From NCBI RefSeq assembly GCF_014697375.1, contig NZ_JACJRS010000010.1:21598-85597 (forward strand): 64,000 nt of DNA, in the 5' to 3' direction. The notes beneath the pieces were generated by a model. It saw only the letters and a list, made by a program, of their open reading frames with translations, searched no databases and was not told the DNA's origin. The position numbers and the translations under genes are program-made. Every line of letters begins with the position of its first letter. Position 1 is the stretch's first letter. The stretch comes from Phormidium sp. FACHB-1136 (lineage in GTDB: Bacteria > Cyanobacteriota > Cyanobacteriia > Phormidesmidales > Phormidesmidaceae). This document shows positions 52,852 through 61,615 of this stretch, piece after piece.

Positions 52852-55425
52852 ATGAAAATTCTCCTGGTTGAAGATGATCCCGCCACGCGCCAATTGTTGG
52901 CGTTGCATTTAACCGCTGCCCGTTACACGGTAGAACAGGCTACCGATGGCCAAATTGCCCTAGCGCTGGCCCTGGATTGGAACTATGACCTGATTATTCT
53001 GGACTTGAACTTGCCCCATCTGGATGGCCTCAGCCTCTGTCGGCACCTGCGACGCCGGGGCACCACCACCCCCATTCTCATCCTGACGGCCAAAACGGGG
53101 GATGAACACATCATTACGGGCCTCGATGCCGGGGCCGACGACTACGTGACGAAGCCCTTTGAGGTGCAGAGCGTGATGGCCAGGGTGCGGGCACTGCTGC
53201 GGCGGGGAGTGGTGGCCACGGAAATTCCCTCCCTGGTCTGGGGGCGAATGCAGATCGATCCCGGCCTTGCTCAAGTCACCTACGATGGGGCGGTGGTTCC
53301 CCTCACCCCCAAGGAATATAGCCTGCTGGAGCTGTTTCTACGCCACCCTCACCGGGTCTTCAGTCGGAGCAATATCCTCGACCACCTGTGGACCATCGAC
53401 GACTCCCCCACCGAGGGAGCCGTCACCAACCTGGTGAAAGATCTCCGTAACCGCCTGAAGCGTAGCGGCATTGCCGAAACGGTCATCCAAACCGTTTACG
53501 GGCTGGGCTACCGCCTGGGAGATCCCACCGAACCTATTGAGGGGGCGGATTCACCAGAGGGCGTAGTCTCGGATCCGCCCAGCGACAACGGTGCATCACC
53601 GCCGCCATCACCAAGTTATCTCAACGATACCCAGCCGAGAACCGATCCCCAGAATGATGCCCAGCCCCCGACTAATTCGCCGCCATCGGTCGCTACCGGG
53701 ATCGCCATCATTGCCCAGCGGTTCCAGGCATCACTGCCCGACCGCCTGGATCGCCTCAATCGGGCCATTCACACCTTGCAAACCATGGGGCTGGCCGACC
53801 CAGACCGCCGCGCCGCCATCGCCGAGGCCCACCAGTTGGCGGGGGGGCTGGGCACCTTTGGTTATGGAGGAACAGCCCCCGCCCGTTGCCTAGAAACGCT
53901 TTTGGAGCAAGCGGTTGACCCCACCGCCGATCAGGTGGCCCAGATCACCCAGGCCTTCCAGCAACTCCAGCAGGAGATCGCACGGGACGATCCACCGGGA
54001 GAACGGGACAACCTAGACTCGGAGACACCCCATTCGGAGACAACCCACTCGGAGACACCCCACTCGGAGATAACCCATGGGGGCAACAGCCATGGGAGCA
54101 CCAGCGGATCGACCCTGGGCTGTCGGGTGTTGGTGGTCAATGTGGGGGAGGCTATGGCCCAACAACTGCAAGCCTGTTTACCCCAGAGGGGCTATGGGGT
54201 GGAGATCTGGGCCTCCCTGCCCGACCTAGATACCACGCCCCTCAATCCCCAGGTGGGGGCCGTGCTGCTGGGGATCGATTCCGCCGCTGCCGCCAAACTG
54301 GATCCACTCCAAGCGCTTCGGGGCCACTATCCCCACCTGCCCGTACTGGTCATCACCTCCCAGGAGAGCCTGGAAGAGCGCGTACAGGTGGCCCGCTTGC
54401 AGGGGCATCGCTACCTCGTCGCCCCGGTGAGTATCAGCCAGGTGATAGACGCCCTGGATCAGGTTTTGCCCTGCACCCAGCCGCCAGAGTCGCGGGTGCT
54501 GGTGGTGGATGACGATCCCCTGACCCTGTCCACCATCCAGGATTTACTGCCGCCCTGGGGGTTACAGGTGTTTGGCCTCAGCGATCCCCGACAATTTTGG
54601 GATCAGTTGCGACGGGTGCAGCCCGATCTCTTAATTTTGGCCTTGGATACCCCCACCTTTAGCGGGTTTGATCTGTGCCAGGTGGTGCGCCAAGATCCCA
54701 CCTACGGCAATTTGCCCACCCTGATGCTGGCCACCTGTCCCGATACGGTGACGGTGAGCCAGGTGTTTGAGGCCGGGGGGGATGACCTGATTGGCAAGCC
54801 CATTGTGGGGCCAGAACTGGTGACGCGGGTGCTCAGCCGGGTGGAGCGGTCGCGCCTGCGCCAACAACTCGATCAAATGCATCAGCAGCGAGCCTTGCAC
54901 TGGGTACAGTCGGGCCATCACGACCCCCTCACCCAGTTGTCCAATGGCAAGCACCTGGACGTTTTTTTGCGGCAACAGTGGGATCGCCATCGCCAAGATC
55001 GAGCTCCCCTAGCCCTGGTTCGCTGCACCCTCGACGACTTCGACGCCTATCAGCAGACCTACGGCCAGGGGGCCAGTCATGGGATCCTGCGGCGGGTGGC
55101 CCGCACCCTGTACCATACGATTAATCCCCATATTGATCTCGTGGCTCGTTCTGGCGATACCCAATTTAGCCTAGTGCTGCCCAATACCAACCTTGATGGC
55201 GCTCTGCGGGTAGCCACCCGAATTCAGCAAACCTTGGATCAACTGTGTATTCCCCATGGCGCTAGCCGCCACCGTCCCCACCTCACCCTCAGCCTGGGCA
55301 TTAGTGGCACCATTCCCACCGATCCCCTCGATCCGGAACAGTTGATGGTAGCCGCCGATCAAGCCCTCCGGGAGGCCCAGGCGAGGGGCGGCAATACCCT
55401 ATCCCTCTATCCCATCACGCGGTAG
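52852..55425 (+). CDS. Multi-domain response regulator REC-wHTH-HPt-REC-REC-GGDEF-like
   Basis: About 857 residues. An OmpR-type front: receiver (ILLVEDDPATRQ, phospho-Asp in IILDLNLPHLDG, TKPFE) and winged helix (LTPKEYSLLELFLRHPHRVFSR). Then a linker, an HPt domain (AHQLAGGLGTFGYGG, phospho-His visible), a repeat-encoded linker (SETPH-type units), a degenerate receiver (VLVVNVGE, LLGIDSAAA), a second receiver (VLVVDDDPLTLS, ALDTPTFSGFD) and a C-terminal GGDEF-like domain whose signature is SGDTQF, so diguanylate cyclase activity is unlikely. It heads an operon with the kinase and a lone receiver. Start ATG 52852 (MKILLVEDD). Confidence 0.92.
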   Translation: MKILLVEDDPATRQLLALHLTAARYTVEQATDGQIALALALDWNYDLIILDLNLPHLDGLSLCRHLRRRGTTTPILILTAKTGDEHIITGLDAGADDYVTKPFEVQSVMARVRALLRRGVVATEIPSLVWGRMQIDPGLAQVTYDGAVVPLTPKEYSLLELFLRHPHRVFSRSNILDHLWTIDDSPTEGAVTNLVKDLRNRLKRSGIAETVIQTVYGLGYRLGDPTEPIEGADSPEGVVSDPPSDNGASPPPSPSYLNDTQPRTDPQNDAQPPTNSPPSVATGIAIIAQRFQASLPDRLDRLNRAIHTLQTMGLADPDRRAAIAEAHQLAGGLGTFGYGGTAPARCLETLLEQAVDPTADQVAQITQAFQQLQQEIARDDPPGERDNLDSETPHSETTHSETPHSEITHGGNSHGSTSGSTLGCRVLVVNVGEAMAQQLQACLPQRGYGVEIWASLPDLDTTPLNPQVGAVLLGIDSAAAAKLDPLQALRGHYPHLPVLVITSQESLEERVQVARLQGHRYLVAPVSISQVIDALDQVLPCTQPPESRVLVVDDDPLTLSTIQDLLPPWGLQVFGLSDPRQFWDQLRRVQPDLLILALDTPTFSGFDLCQVVRQDPTYGNLPTLMLATCPDTVTVSQVFEAGGDDLIGKPIVGPELVTRVLSRVERSRLRQQLDQMHQQRALHWVQSGHHDPLTQLSNGKHLDVFLRQQWDRHRQDRAPLALVRCTLDDFDAYQQTYGQGASHGILRRVARTLYHTINPHIDLVARSGDTQFSLVLPNTNLDGALRVATRIQQTLDQLCIPHGASRHRPHLTLSLGISGTIPTDPLDPEQLMVAADQALREAQARGGNTLSLYPITR
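54019..54078. repeat. 15-base tandem repeat (four units) inside the response-regulator gene
   Basis: TCGGAGACACCCCAT, TCGGAGACAACCCAC, TCGGAGACACCCCAC and TCGGAGATAACCCAT in tandem, in frame, encoding SETPH, SETTH, SETPH and SEITH in the linker between the HPt and the second receiver. Confidence 0.95.
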
Positions 55426-55446
55426 CGAAGGACAGACCCAGGCACC

Positions 55447-58233
55447 ATGGCCATTTCCCTACGTACCCTGCTGATTGTTCCCTTTGTGCTCCAAGTACTG
55501 GGGATTACGGGGCTGGTGGGCTATGTGTCCTACCGCAGTGGGCAGCGGGCAGTGCAGGATATGGCCCGCCAACTGATGGTGGAAATGGGGCAGCGGGTGG
55601 AGGCTAACCTAGAGACCTACCTTCAGGTACCCAAAACCCTAACCCGAGTCAATGCCCAGGTGATGATCACAGACCAAGGCCAGGGGCCAGCCCTGGATCG
55701 CCTGGAGACCGATTTCCTTCAACAGATACAGGGGTTTCCAGAGATTATCCAGTTAACCATGGCCACCCCCGCCGGATCCTTCCTCGGGGTGTCGCGGCTG
55801 GGCAACGACCAAACCCTCATCCGTCACCGCAACATGACCCAGCGAGATCATCGCCTCTACCATTACCAGGGGGATGCCAACGGGCAAAACCGCCGCCCGG
55901 TGGCGATGCGCCCAGAGGATCATCTCTCCCTGGATGCCCCCGATCCGTCAGGGTACTTGGAAGCGGAGAGCACTACCCAGGGGATTTGGCATCTCAAGGT
56001 AACGCTGCACCCCGGCCATGATCACCCCCTCTTGGCGATGGTACGATCCCAGCCCGTCTACAACCGTCGAGGGGAATTAAAAGGGGTCTCCAGGGCTGGG
56101 GTGTTGCTGCCAGATCTGAGTCAGGTGTTACAGACGGTGGTGCATCCCCGCGAAGGACAGGTGCTCTTACTCGATGCGAATGGTGCCCTAGTGGCCACCT
56201 CCACGGGAGAAGCCGTATTTTTCACCGAGGTGGCGGAGGATCTCCCCCTCCATGCCCCAGCCCAATATCGCCAATTGGCTTGGTACCAAAGTGACCATGC
56301 CCTGACCAAGGCGGCGGTGCAGGAGATCGTGAGTCAGTATGACCGTCTGGGCAACCTCAAATCACCCACCTTTTTGACCTTTTGGTTTGAGTCCCAGCCC
56401 TATTTCCTCCACGCCAGCCCCATGGATGGGGAACTCGATTGGCTGATGGTGACGGCCATGCCCAGCCGGGAGTTTATGGCCACCCTCTACGCCAACTTCG
56501 CCCGCACCCTTCTGTTCTGCGCCCTAGCGCTGATCGGTTCCACGGGCCTCGGCATTTGGACGGCAACCGTCATCACCAAGCCCATCCTGGCCCTTCAGCA
56601 AGCCACAGAATCCTTTGCCCAGGGGGCCACCGCCCTACCCCCCAGTCCGCCCAGCCATATCCAAGAGGTCAACGCCCTCCGCCAGCGGTTTGACGAGATG
56701 GTTCGGCAGTTGATGAGTTCTCTGCAAGCCCTCCGCCACCGGGAAGATACCCTGGCCATCTTTCTGGATGGGGTGCCCGTCGCCATCAGCGTCCATGACC
56801 CCGATGGCCGGATTCTCTTTCTCAACCATAAAGGGCAGCAGATCCTACCCATGGGCATCTTGTCCAGCGACCTCACGGAGTTGCCGCAGGATTACGGTCT
56901 CTACCTGGCCGGGAGTCAGGAGCGCTATCCCGTGGAGGATCTTCCCGTGGCCCAGGGGTTGCAGGGCAGAGCGGCCTACGCCGATAACCTAGAAATCGAC
57001 ATCAACGGCCAGCGCATTCCCCTAGAGGTGCATAGCATTCCCGTCTTCGACGACCAGGGGCAGGTGCGCTACTGCATTGCCGCCTTCCAAGACATCACCG
57101 AGCGACGACAGGCGGAGATCCTACAGGCCAACTATGAACGGCAACTGGAACAGCAGGTGGCAGAACAAACCGCTTCCATTGCCGAGGGCAATGCAACCAA
57201 GCAAGCGCTGATTAATGCCATCCCCGACCTGCTGATGCGCCTGGGGCGAGATGGCGTTCCCCTCGAGATTTATAACCTAGAGACCGCCAACTGGATGGGG
57301 GATAAAGGCACCGCCCACCTGCAATCGATCTACGAGGGCCTGCCCTCCACCGTGGCCAACCAGCGCCAACAGTTGATTGACTTGGCCCTAACCACGGGGC
57401 GCATCCAGCGGCAGGAATACGAAATTACCGTGGCGGGACAAACCTACTGGGAAGAGGCCCGGATTGTGCCCGTCACCGAGGATGAGGTGCTGGTGGTGGT
57501 GCGCGACATGAGCGAACGCCACAGGATTGACCGCCTCAAGGACGAGTTTATCGCCATGGTCAGCCACGAACTCCGCACCCCCCTAACGGCCCTTCGCGGA
57601 GCCCTGGGCATTCTGGATTCTGGCGTCCTCCACAGCCGCCCCGACAAGGCCCAGCACATGCTCGATATGTCTCTGGTCAACACCGACCGTCTGATTCGCC
57701 TGGTGAATGACATTCTGGATCTAGAGCGGCTGGCCTCCGGCAAGGTCAAGCTAGTACAAGAGCCGTGTCAGATCGCCTCGCTCATCCATCTCGCCATCGA
57801 AGGGGTGGAATCCCTTGCCCTTGCCGCCAAGGTCTTCCTCCACCGCGATGTCATCCCGGCCACGGTTTGGGTGGCCCCCGATGCCATCGTCCAAACCCTG
57901 GTGAACTTGCTGAGCAATGCCATCAAATTCTCCCCCGCCCACAGCCACATCTGGTTACGGGCGCAATGGCAATCCCCCCACACCGTCCTCTTCTCCGTAA
58001 CCGACCAGGGGCGCGGCATTCCAGCGGATCAGCACAAGGCCATTTTTGATCGCTTTCAGCAGGTGGATGTCTCCGACTCGCGCCGAGGGGGAGGAACCGG
58101 GCTGGGATTAGCGATCTGCAAAAGCATCATTACCCAGCATGGCGGAAACATCTGGGTCGAGAGCGTATTAGGGGAGGGCAGCACCTTCTACTTCACCCTA
58201 CCGACGAGGCCCGATGGTGAACCCCATGGCTAA
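55447..58233 (+). CDS. Membrane sensor histidine kinase
   Basis: A 928-residue kinase. Membrane segment 1 (LLIVPFVLQVLGITGLVGYV) precedes a long extracytoplasmic sensor of about 310 residues, probably a double Cache domain; segment 2 (TLLFCALALIGSTGLGIWTA) leads into HAMP (ITKPILALQQATESFAQG). A PAS domain (about 430-550) and a second PAS-like region (about 575-690) follow. The H-box is FIAMVSHELRTPLTALRG and the ATPase has N-box LVNLLSNAIKFSP, DQGRGIP and GGGTGLGLAICKSI. It lies 21 bases after the large regulator and overlaps the next receiver gene by 8 bases, so all three form one operon. Confidence 0.94.
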   Translation: MAISLRTLLIVPFVLQVLGITGLVGYVSYRSGQRAVQDMARQLMVEMGQRVEANLETYLQVPKTLTRVNAQVMITDQGQGPALDRLETDFLQQIQGFPEIIQLTMATPAGSFLGVSRLGNDQTLIRHRNMTQRDHRLYHYQGDANGQNRRPVAMRPEDHLSLDAPDPSGYLEAESTTQGIWHLKVTLHPGHDHPLLAMVRSQPVYNRRGELKGVSRAGVLLPDLSQVLQTVVHPREGQVLLLDANGALVATSTGEAVFFTEVAEDLPLHAPAQYRQLAWYQSDHALTKAAVQEIVSQYDRLGNLKSPTFLTFWFESQPYFLHASPMDGELDWLMVTAMPSREFMATLYANFARTLLFCALALIGSTGLGIWTATVITKPILALQQATESFAQGATALPPSPPSHIQEVNALRQRFDEMVRQLMSSLQALRHREDTLAIFLDGVPVAISVHDPDGRILFLNHKGQQILPMGILSSDLTELPQDYGLYLAGSQERYPVEDLPVAQGLQGRAAYADNLEIDINGQRIPLEVHSIPVFDDQGQVRYCIAAFQDITERRQAEILQANYERQLEQQVAEQTASIAEGNATKQALINAIPDLLMRLGRDGVPLEIYNLETANWMGDKGTAHLQSIYEGLPSTVANQRQQLIDLALTTGRIQRQEYEITVAGQTYWEEARIVPVTEDEVLVVVRDMSERHRIDRLKDEFIAMVSHELRTPLTALRGALGILDSGVLHSRPDKAQHMLDMSLVNTDRLIRLVNDILDLERLASGKVKLVQEPCQIASLIHLAIEGVESLALAAKVFLHRDVIPATVWVAPDAIVQTLVNLLSNAIKFSPAHSHIWLRAQWQSPHTVLFSVTDQGRGIPADQHKAIFDRFQQVDVSDSRRGGGTGLGLAICKSIITQHGGNIWVESVLGEGSTFYFTLPTRPDGEPHG

Positions 58234-58609
58234 GCACATTCTGGTCATCGACGACGAACCCGACATTCGTGATGTGGTCTGCCTCTCCCTAGAGGAATTT
58301 GGCCACTGGCACACCACCGGAGCCGGATCGGGCCAAGAGGGGCTGCAACTGGCCAGCCATCACCCCTGGGACGCTATCGTCCTAGATGTGTCCATGCCTG
58401 ACTTGGATGGCGTTTCCGTCGTCGCAACGCTCCAGGCCAACCCGATCACCCGTCACATTCCGGTGATTCTGCTGACCGCCCGTGTCCTCCCCAGCGACCA
58501 AGCCCGCTTTGCCCAACTGGGGGTTGCCGGAGTGATCGCCAAACCCTTCGACCCCCTCCAGGTGTGGCAGCAGGTCGCCGCCATCATCGGCTGGGACACC
58601 TCAGGGTGA
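58226..58609 (+). CDS. Single-domain response regulator
   Basis: About 127 residues, a receiver domain only: HILVIDDEPDIRDVV with the acidic pair, phospho-Asp in AIVLDVSMPDLDGVS, Thr in VILLTARVLPS and Lys in IAKPFDPL. It probably shuttles phosphate between the kinase and the HPt domain of the large regulator, completing a relay. The ATG at 58226 (MAKHILVIDDE) overlaps the kinase stop; an earlier ATG at 58214 adds four residues. Confidence 0.93.
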   Translation: MAKHILVIDDEPDIRDVVCLSLEEFGHWHTTGAGSGQEGLQLASHHPWDAIVLDVSMPDLDGVSVVATLQANPITRHIPVILLTARVLPSDQARFAQLGVAGVIAKPFDPLQVWQQVAAIIGWDTSG

Positions 58610-58659
58610 TCCTTGGGCTTAACCTCCAGGGCTAAGGGCAAACCTCCGCTGAGGAGGGC

Positions 58660-58696
58660 AAAAAAACGATGGGCCGTGGGTAAACCACGGCCCATC
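58660..58696 (-). terminator. Rho-independent terminator of infC
   Basis: On the minus strand a 12-base perfect stem (GATGGGCCGTGG and its complement at 58668-58679/58685-58696, 5-base loop) is followed by seven T residues. Located 33 bases after the infC stop. Confidence 0.92.
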
Positions 58697-58729
58697 CCAC
58701 AGAAACGATTGGTCTAGGACAACGTTCGC

Positions 58730-59257
58730 CTAGGCCGGAGTAATCATCAGCACGAGGGCACGTTTATCTAGGGCTTGGACTTTCCCGGCATCGCCAATAT
58801 CCTGCACAATCCGGTCTAGCAATTCTCCGGCCCGGTCGCGGTGCTGGTGTTCACGGCCCCGCAATCGAATGATAAATTTCACCGAGTCTCCCTTAGACAG
58901 CCATTCCACCGTGCGCTTGATGCGAAGCTGGTAGTCCGACTCGCCCACATTAGGCCGCAGCTTCACTTCCTTGAGCGAAGGCTTGGAGCTTTGCTTCTGT
59001 CGCTTACTTTGCTGATACTGAAGCTTGCCGTAATCCAGAATTTTGGCGACAGGGGCGTCTTTACCATTGGAAACCACCACCAAATCGAGCCCCTGCTCCT
59101 CCGCTAGCCTAAGGGCATCGCGGGTGTCTACAAGGCCCTGATTTTGGTTTTCATGATCGATCAGTAGCACCTGAGGTGCCCGAATTTGCCGATTGACCAG
59201 TTGAGTCTTAGAAATAAGTCGTTCCTCCAAGAATTCGACAACGATAGACCGTGGCAT
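58730..59257 (-). CDS. infC: Translation initiation factor IF-3
   Basis: A 175-residue factor controlling start-codon selection and subunit dissociation. The N domain begins NRQIRAPQVLLIDHENQNQG; the linker is KILDYGKLQYQQSKRQKQ; the C domain has KEVKLRPNVGESDYQLRIKR and IRLRGREHQHRDRAGELL. The start is ATG 59257; about 20 residues precede the conserved region, common in cyanobacteria. As infC usually starts with AUU in enterobacteria, note that here an ordinary ATG is used. No rpmI-rplT genes follow. Confidence 0.96.
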   Translation of the reverse strand: MPRSIVVEFLEERLISKTQLVNRQIRAPQVLLIDHENQNQGLVDTRDALRLAEEQGLDLVVVSNGKDAPVAKILDYGKLQYQQSKRQKQSSKPSLKEVKLRPNVGESDYQLRIKRTVEWLSKGDSVKFIIRLRGREHQHRDRAGELLDRIVQDIGDAGKVQALDKRALVLMITPA

Positions 59258-59406
59258 CAACCAAGCCTAGGGGCCAAGTTGCGTAAGCCACTATCGCAGA
59301 TTATCACTAGAATAACCTAGGTTTTGTTCCCTGGTTGTATCCCAGGAATGGGTCTTAACAAAACACTAGACCTCTAGGTTATCCTGCCGTTCTTCGCCGT
59401 TGCCCT

Positions 59407-60531
59407 ATGCCCCAGTATTTTGCCACCGTTGCCCACGGGCTAGAGTCTCTGGCGGCGACGGAATTAGCCGCCCTGGGTGGCCAGAACGTGAAGGAGGGCT
59501 TTTGTGGGGTGGCGTTTCAGGGCGACTTGGGCCTACTGTATCGGGTGAATTTGTGGTCGCGGCTGGCCTTTCGGGTATTGGTACCGTTGGGGGATGGCCC
59601 CTGTGTGGATGCCGAAGACCTCTATCGGGGTATTCAAAGCCTTGATTGGCGACCCTACCTGCCGCCGGATCGCACCCTGGCGGTGGATGTGTCGGGCCAG
59701 CACCGCCGTTTAAACCACAGCCATTTCACCGCCCTGCAAGTGAAGAACGCCATTGTCGATCAGCAGCGTGAACACTGGGGCGAACGTTCCAGCGTGGATG
59801 CCCACCAGCCCGATGTGCGGGTGAATGTGCACTTAAACCGCGATCACTACACCGTCAGCCTGGATAGCTCTGGCCACAGTCTGCATCGGCGGGGCTATCG
59901 GGCGGCGGTGGGGGCGGCTCCACTCAAAGAAACCCTGGCGGCAGCTCTGGTGCAGTGGACGGGCTGGCAGGGTGAAGTCCCGCTGATCGATCCCCTCTGT
60001 GGATCGGGGACGTTGCCCCTAGAGGCAAGTTTGATGACCCTAGGGATTGCCCCCGGCCTGTTTCGGGACTCCTTTGGCTTCCAAACCTGGCCCGATTTTG
60101 ACGCTGAATGGTGGGACGACCTCTGCCAAGAAGCCGACGCCAGCCACGGTGGGGAACTCAAGACCCTCGTCTGGGGCTGTGATCGCTATGAGGCGGTGAT
60201 TCAGCAAGCCCAGGGCAATGCTGAACGCTGTGGCTTGGCGGATCAGATCCAGTTTTTTGTGCAGGAACTTGAAGACCTTGCTGCCCCCGCCGATCAGGGC
60301 TATATTCTCTGCAACCCGCCCTACGGGGAACGGCTAGGCCGGGATGAGGATCTTGCCGCGTTCTATCGTCAGTTGGGAGACGTGCTCAAGCAGCGATTCA
60401 AGGGCTGGACAGCCTTCGTCCTCAGCGGCAACAAAGACCTCGCCCGCACCATTGGCCTCAAGTCTGCCCAGCGCTGGGCCGTCCATAATGGTTCCATCCC
60501 CTGCCAGTGGATGAAGTACGAATTGTATTAA
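59407..60531 (+). CDS. THUMP-containing RlmL-like RNA guanine-N2 methyltransferase
   Basis: A 374-residue class I RNA methyltransferase. The N-terminal ferredoxin-like/THUMP part is QYFATVAHGLESLAATELAALG to about residue 150; the catalytic domain has LIDPLCGSGTLPLEASLM (SAM site), CDRYEAVIQQAQGNA and the active motif CNPPYGERLGRDEDL. This corresponds to the RlmL half of the E. coli RlmKL enzyme (m2G2445 of 23S rRNA) without the RlmK half. Divergent from infC. Confidence 0.9.
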   Translation: MPQYFATVAHGLESLAATELAALGGQNVKEGFCGVAFQGDLGLLYRVNLWSRLAFRVLVPLGDGPCVDAEDLYRGIQSLDWRPYLPPDRTLAVDVSGQHRRLNHSHFTALQVKNAIVDQQREHWGERSSVDAHQPDVRVNVHLNRDHYTVSLDSSGHSLHRRGYRAAVGAAPLKETLAAALVQWTGWQGEVPLIDPLCGSGTLPLEASLMTLGIAPGLFRDSFGFQTWPDFDAEWWDDLCQEADASHGGELKTLVWGCDRYEAVIQQAQGNAERCGLADQIQFFVQELEDLAAPADQGYILCNPPYGERLGRDEDLAAFYRQLGDVLKQRFKGWTAFVLSGNKDLARTIGLKSAQRWAVHNGSIPCQWMKYELY

Positions 60532-60563
60532 ACACCTCATACCAAATCCTAATTGGATAACCC

Positions 60564-60607
60564 CGATTCCCAGCCCGGCAAACCGTAGGGGCGAGGAAAC
60601 CTCGCCC
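60564..60607. repeat. Dispersed GC-hairpin element, copy d (long form)
   Basis: Begins CGATTCCCAGCCCGGCA and ends with CCGTAGGGGCGAGG, AAA, CCTCGCCC; arms GGGCGAGG and CCTCGCCC pair perfectly. Copy e shares the upstream 22-base extension. Located after the RlmL-like gene. Confidence 0.8.
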
Positions 60608-60641
60608 GCTGGTAGCGGGGGCATGGATGGCAATCCCTCAA

Positions 60642-61385
60642 TCAGCAGAAAAATTCGGCATAGGCGGGTAGGGCCGACTCGGTGAGGGGGGCTTGCCCAT
60701 AGGCCCGCTGAATGTTTTCAAAGGTCATCACCGTCTGGGGTACGTCGTTGGCCAACAGCGTGCGGTTCAGCAGCAGCAGCCGATCATAGCGATTCAGCGC
60801 CTCGCCCCATTCGTGGCTGCACACCACGAGGGTTTTGCCTTGGGCCTTGAGTTCGGCAAAAATGCCTAGCATGAGGGCTTCCGTTTTTTTGTCAATTCCG
60901 GTAAAAGGTTCATCGAGCAGGAGCAAATCGGCCTCCTGGGCGAGGGCACGGGCCAAAAACACCCGCTGCTGCTGTCCACCGGAGAGTTCGCCGATGGGCC
61001 GATCCGCCAAGTGCAGCATATCCACCCGTTCTAGGGCTACGGTGGTTCGCTGTTTGGCCTGCTGACTAGGAGCCTTGAACCATCCCGCCAGGGCCGATTG
61101 AGCCATCAAGGCTACATTCCAGGCGGTGATCGGGTAGTCCCAATCAATGCGGGATCGCTGGGGTAGGTAAGCCACGGCCCGCCGTTGCCGCCGCAGGGGC
61201 ACACCCTGAAATATCACCCGGCCCTGGTACGGCACTAAACCCAACAACGCCTTGATAAAGGTACTCTTTCCGGCCCCGTTCGGCCCCACCAGCCCCACCA
61301 ACTCGCCGGGAGCCAGGGCTACAGACACCTGGCGCAGCGCCGCTATCCCCCGATAGTGCACGGATAGGTCTTGAACCTCTAGCAT
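60642..61385 (-). CDS. Zn/Mn-type ABC transporter ATP-binding protein
   Basis: About 247 residues. Walker A GLVGPNGAGKSTFIKALLG, Q-loop YLPQRSRIDWDYPITAWNVALM, signature GELSGGQQQRVFLARAL, Walker B LLLLDEPFTGID and H-loop VVCSHEWGE. The Q-loop region with DWDYPI is typical of manganese/zinc importers (MntA/ZnuC/SitB). The start is ATG 61385; a TTG nine bases earlier is unlikely. A perfect Zur-like palindrome lies 12 bases upstream. No permease or binding-protein gene follows: the next gene is convergent, so this ATPase is an orphan here. Confidence 0.9.
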   Translation of the reverse strand: MLEVQDLSVHYRGIAALRQVSVALAPGELVGLVGPNGAGKSTFIKALLGLVPYQGRVIFQGVPLRRQRRAVAYLPQRSRIDWDYPITAWNVALMAQSALAGWFKAPSQQAKQRTTVALERVDMLHLADRPIGELSGGQQQRVFLARALAQEADLLLLDEPFTGIDKKTEALMLGIFAELKAQGKTLVVCSHEWGEALNRYDRLLLLNRTLLANDVPQTVMTFENIQRAYGQAPLTESALPAYAEFFC

Positions 61386-61397
61386 AGTCGCCAAAAA

Positions 61398-61412
61398 TGA
61401 TAACCGTTATCA
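61398..61412. promoter_or_regulatory. Zur/Fur-family operator-like palindrome
   Basis: TGATAACCGTTATCA is a perfect 7-1-7 inverted repeat, close to the cyanobacterial Zur box (TGATAAT-N-ATTATCA). It lies 12 bases before the ABC ATPase start and so would block its transcription or translation start when metal is sufficient. Confidence 0.75.
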
Positions 61413-61615
61413 CTATCATACTCGCCATCGGCCTAAAAAATCAGCTTGCCCACCGTGGGAGAGCCCGTCGCCATCCTCCCCAGCCAGATCTATACCAACA
61501 ATTAAAACGTCAGCGGGGAGGAAAAAGCGTCACAGTGGAAGCTGTGAAAACTACGGAGTCCCGACATAATAGACAGCAGCACAAGCACTCTGACGCGTCT
61601 ACCTGGCCCTTCGCT

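Noticed and set aside
61397..61615. N-terminal extension of the alpha/beta hydrolase beginning MITVITIILAIG
   Set aside because: Its start sits on the Zur-like palindrome and the extension is basic and low complexity; a membrane anchor and good ATG occur at 61616.
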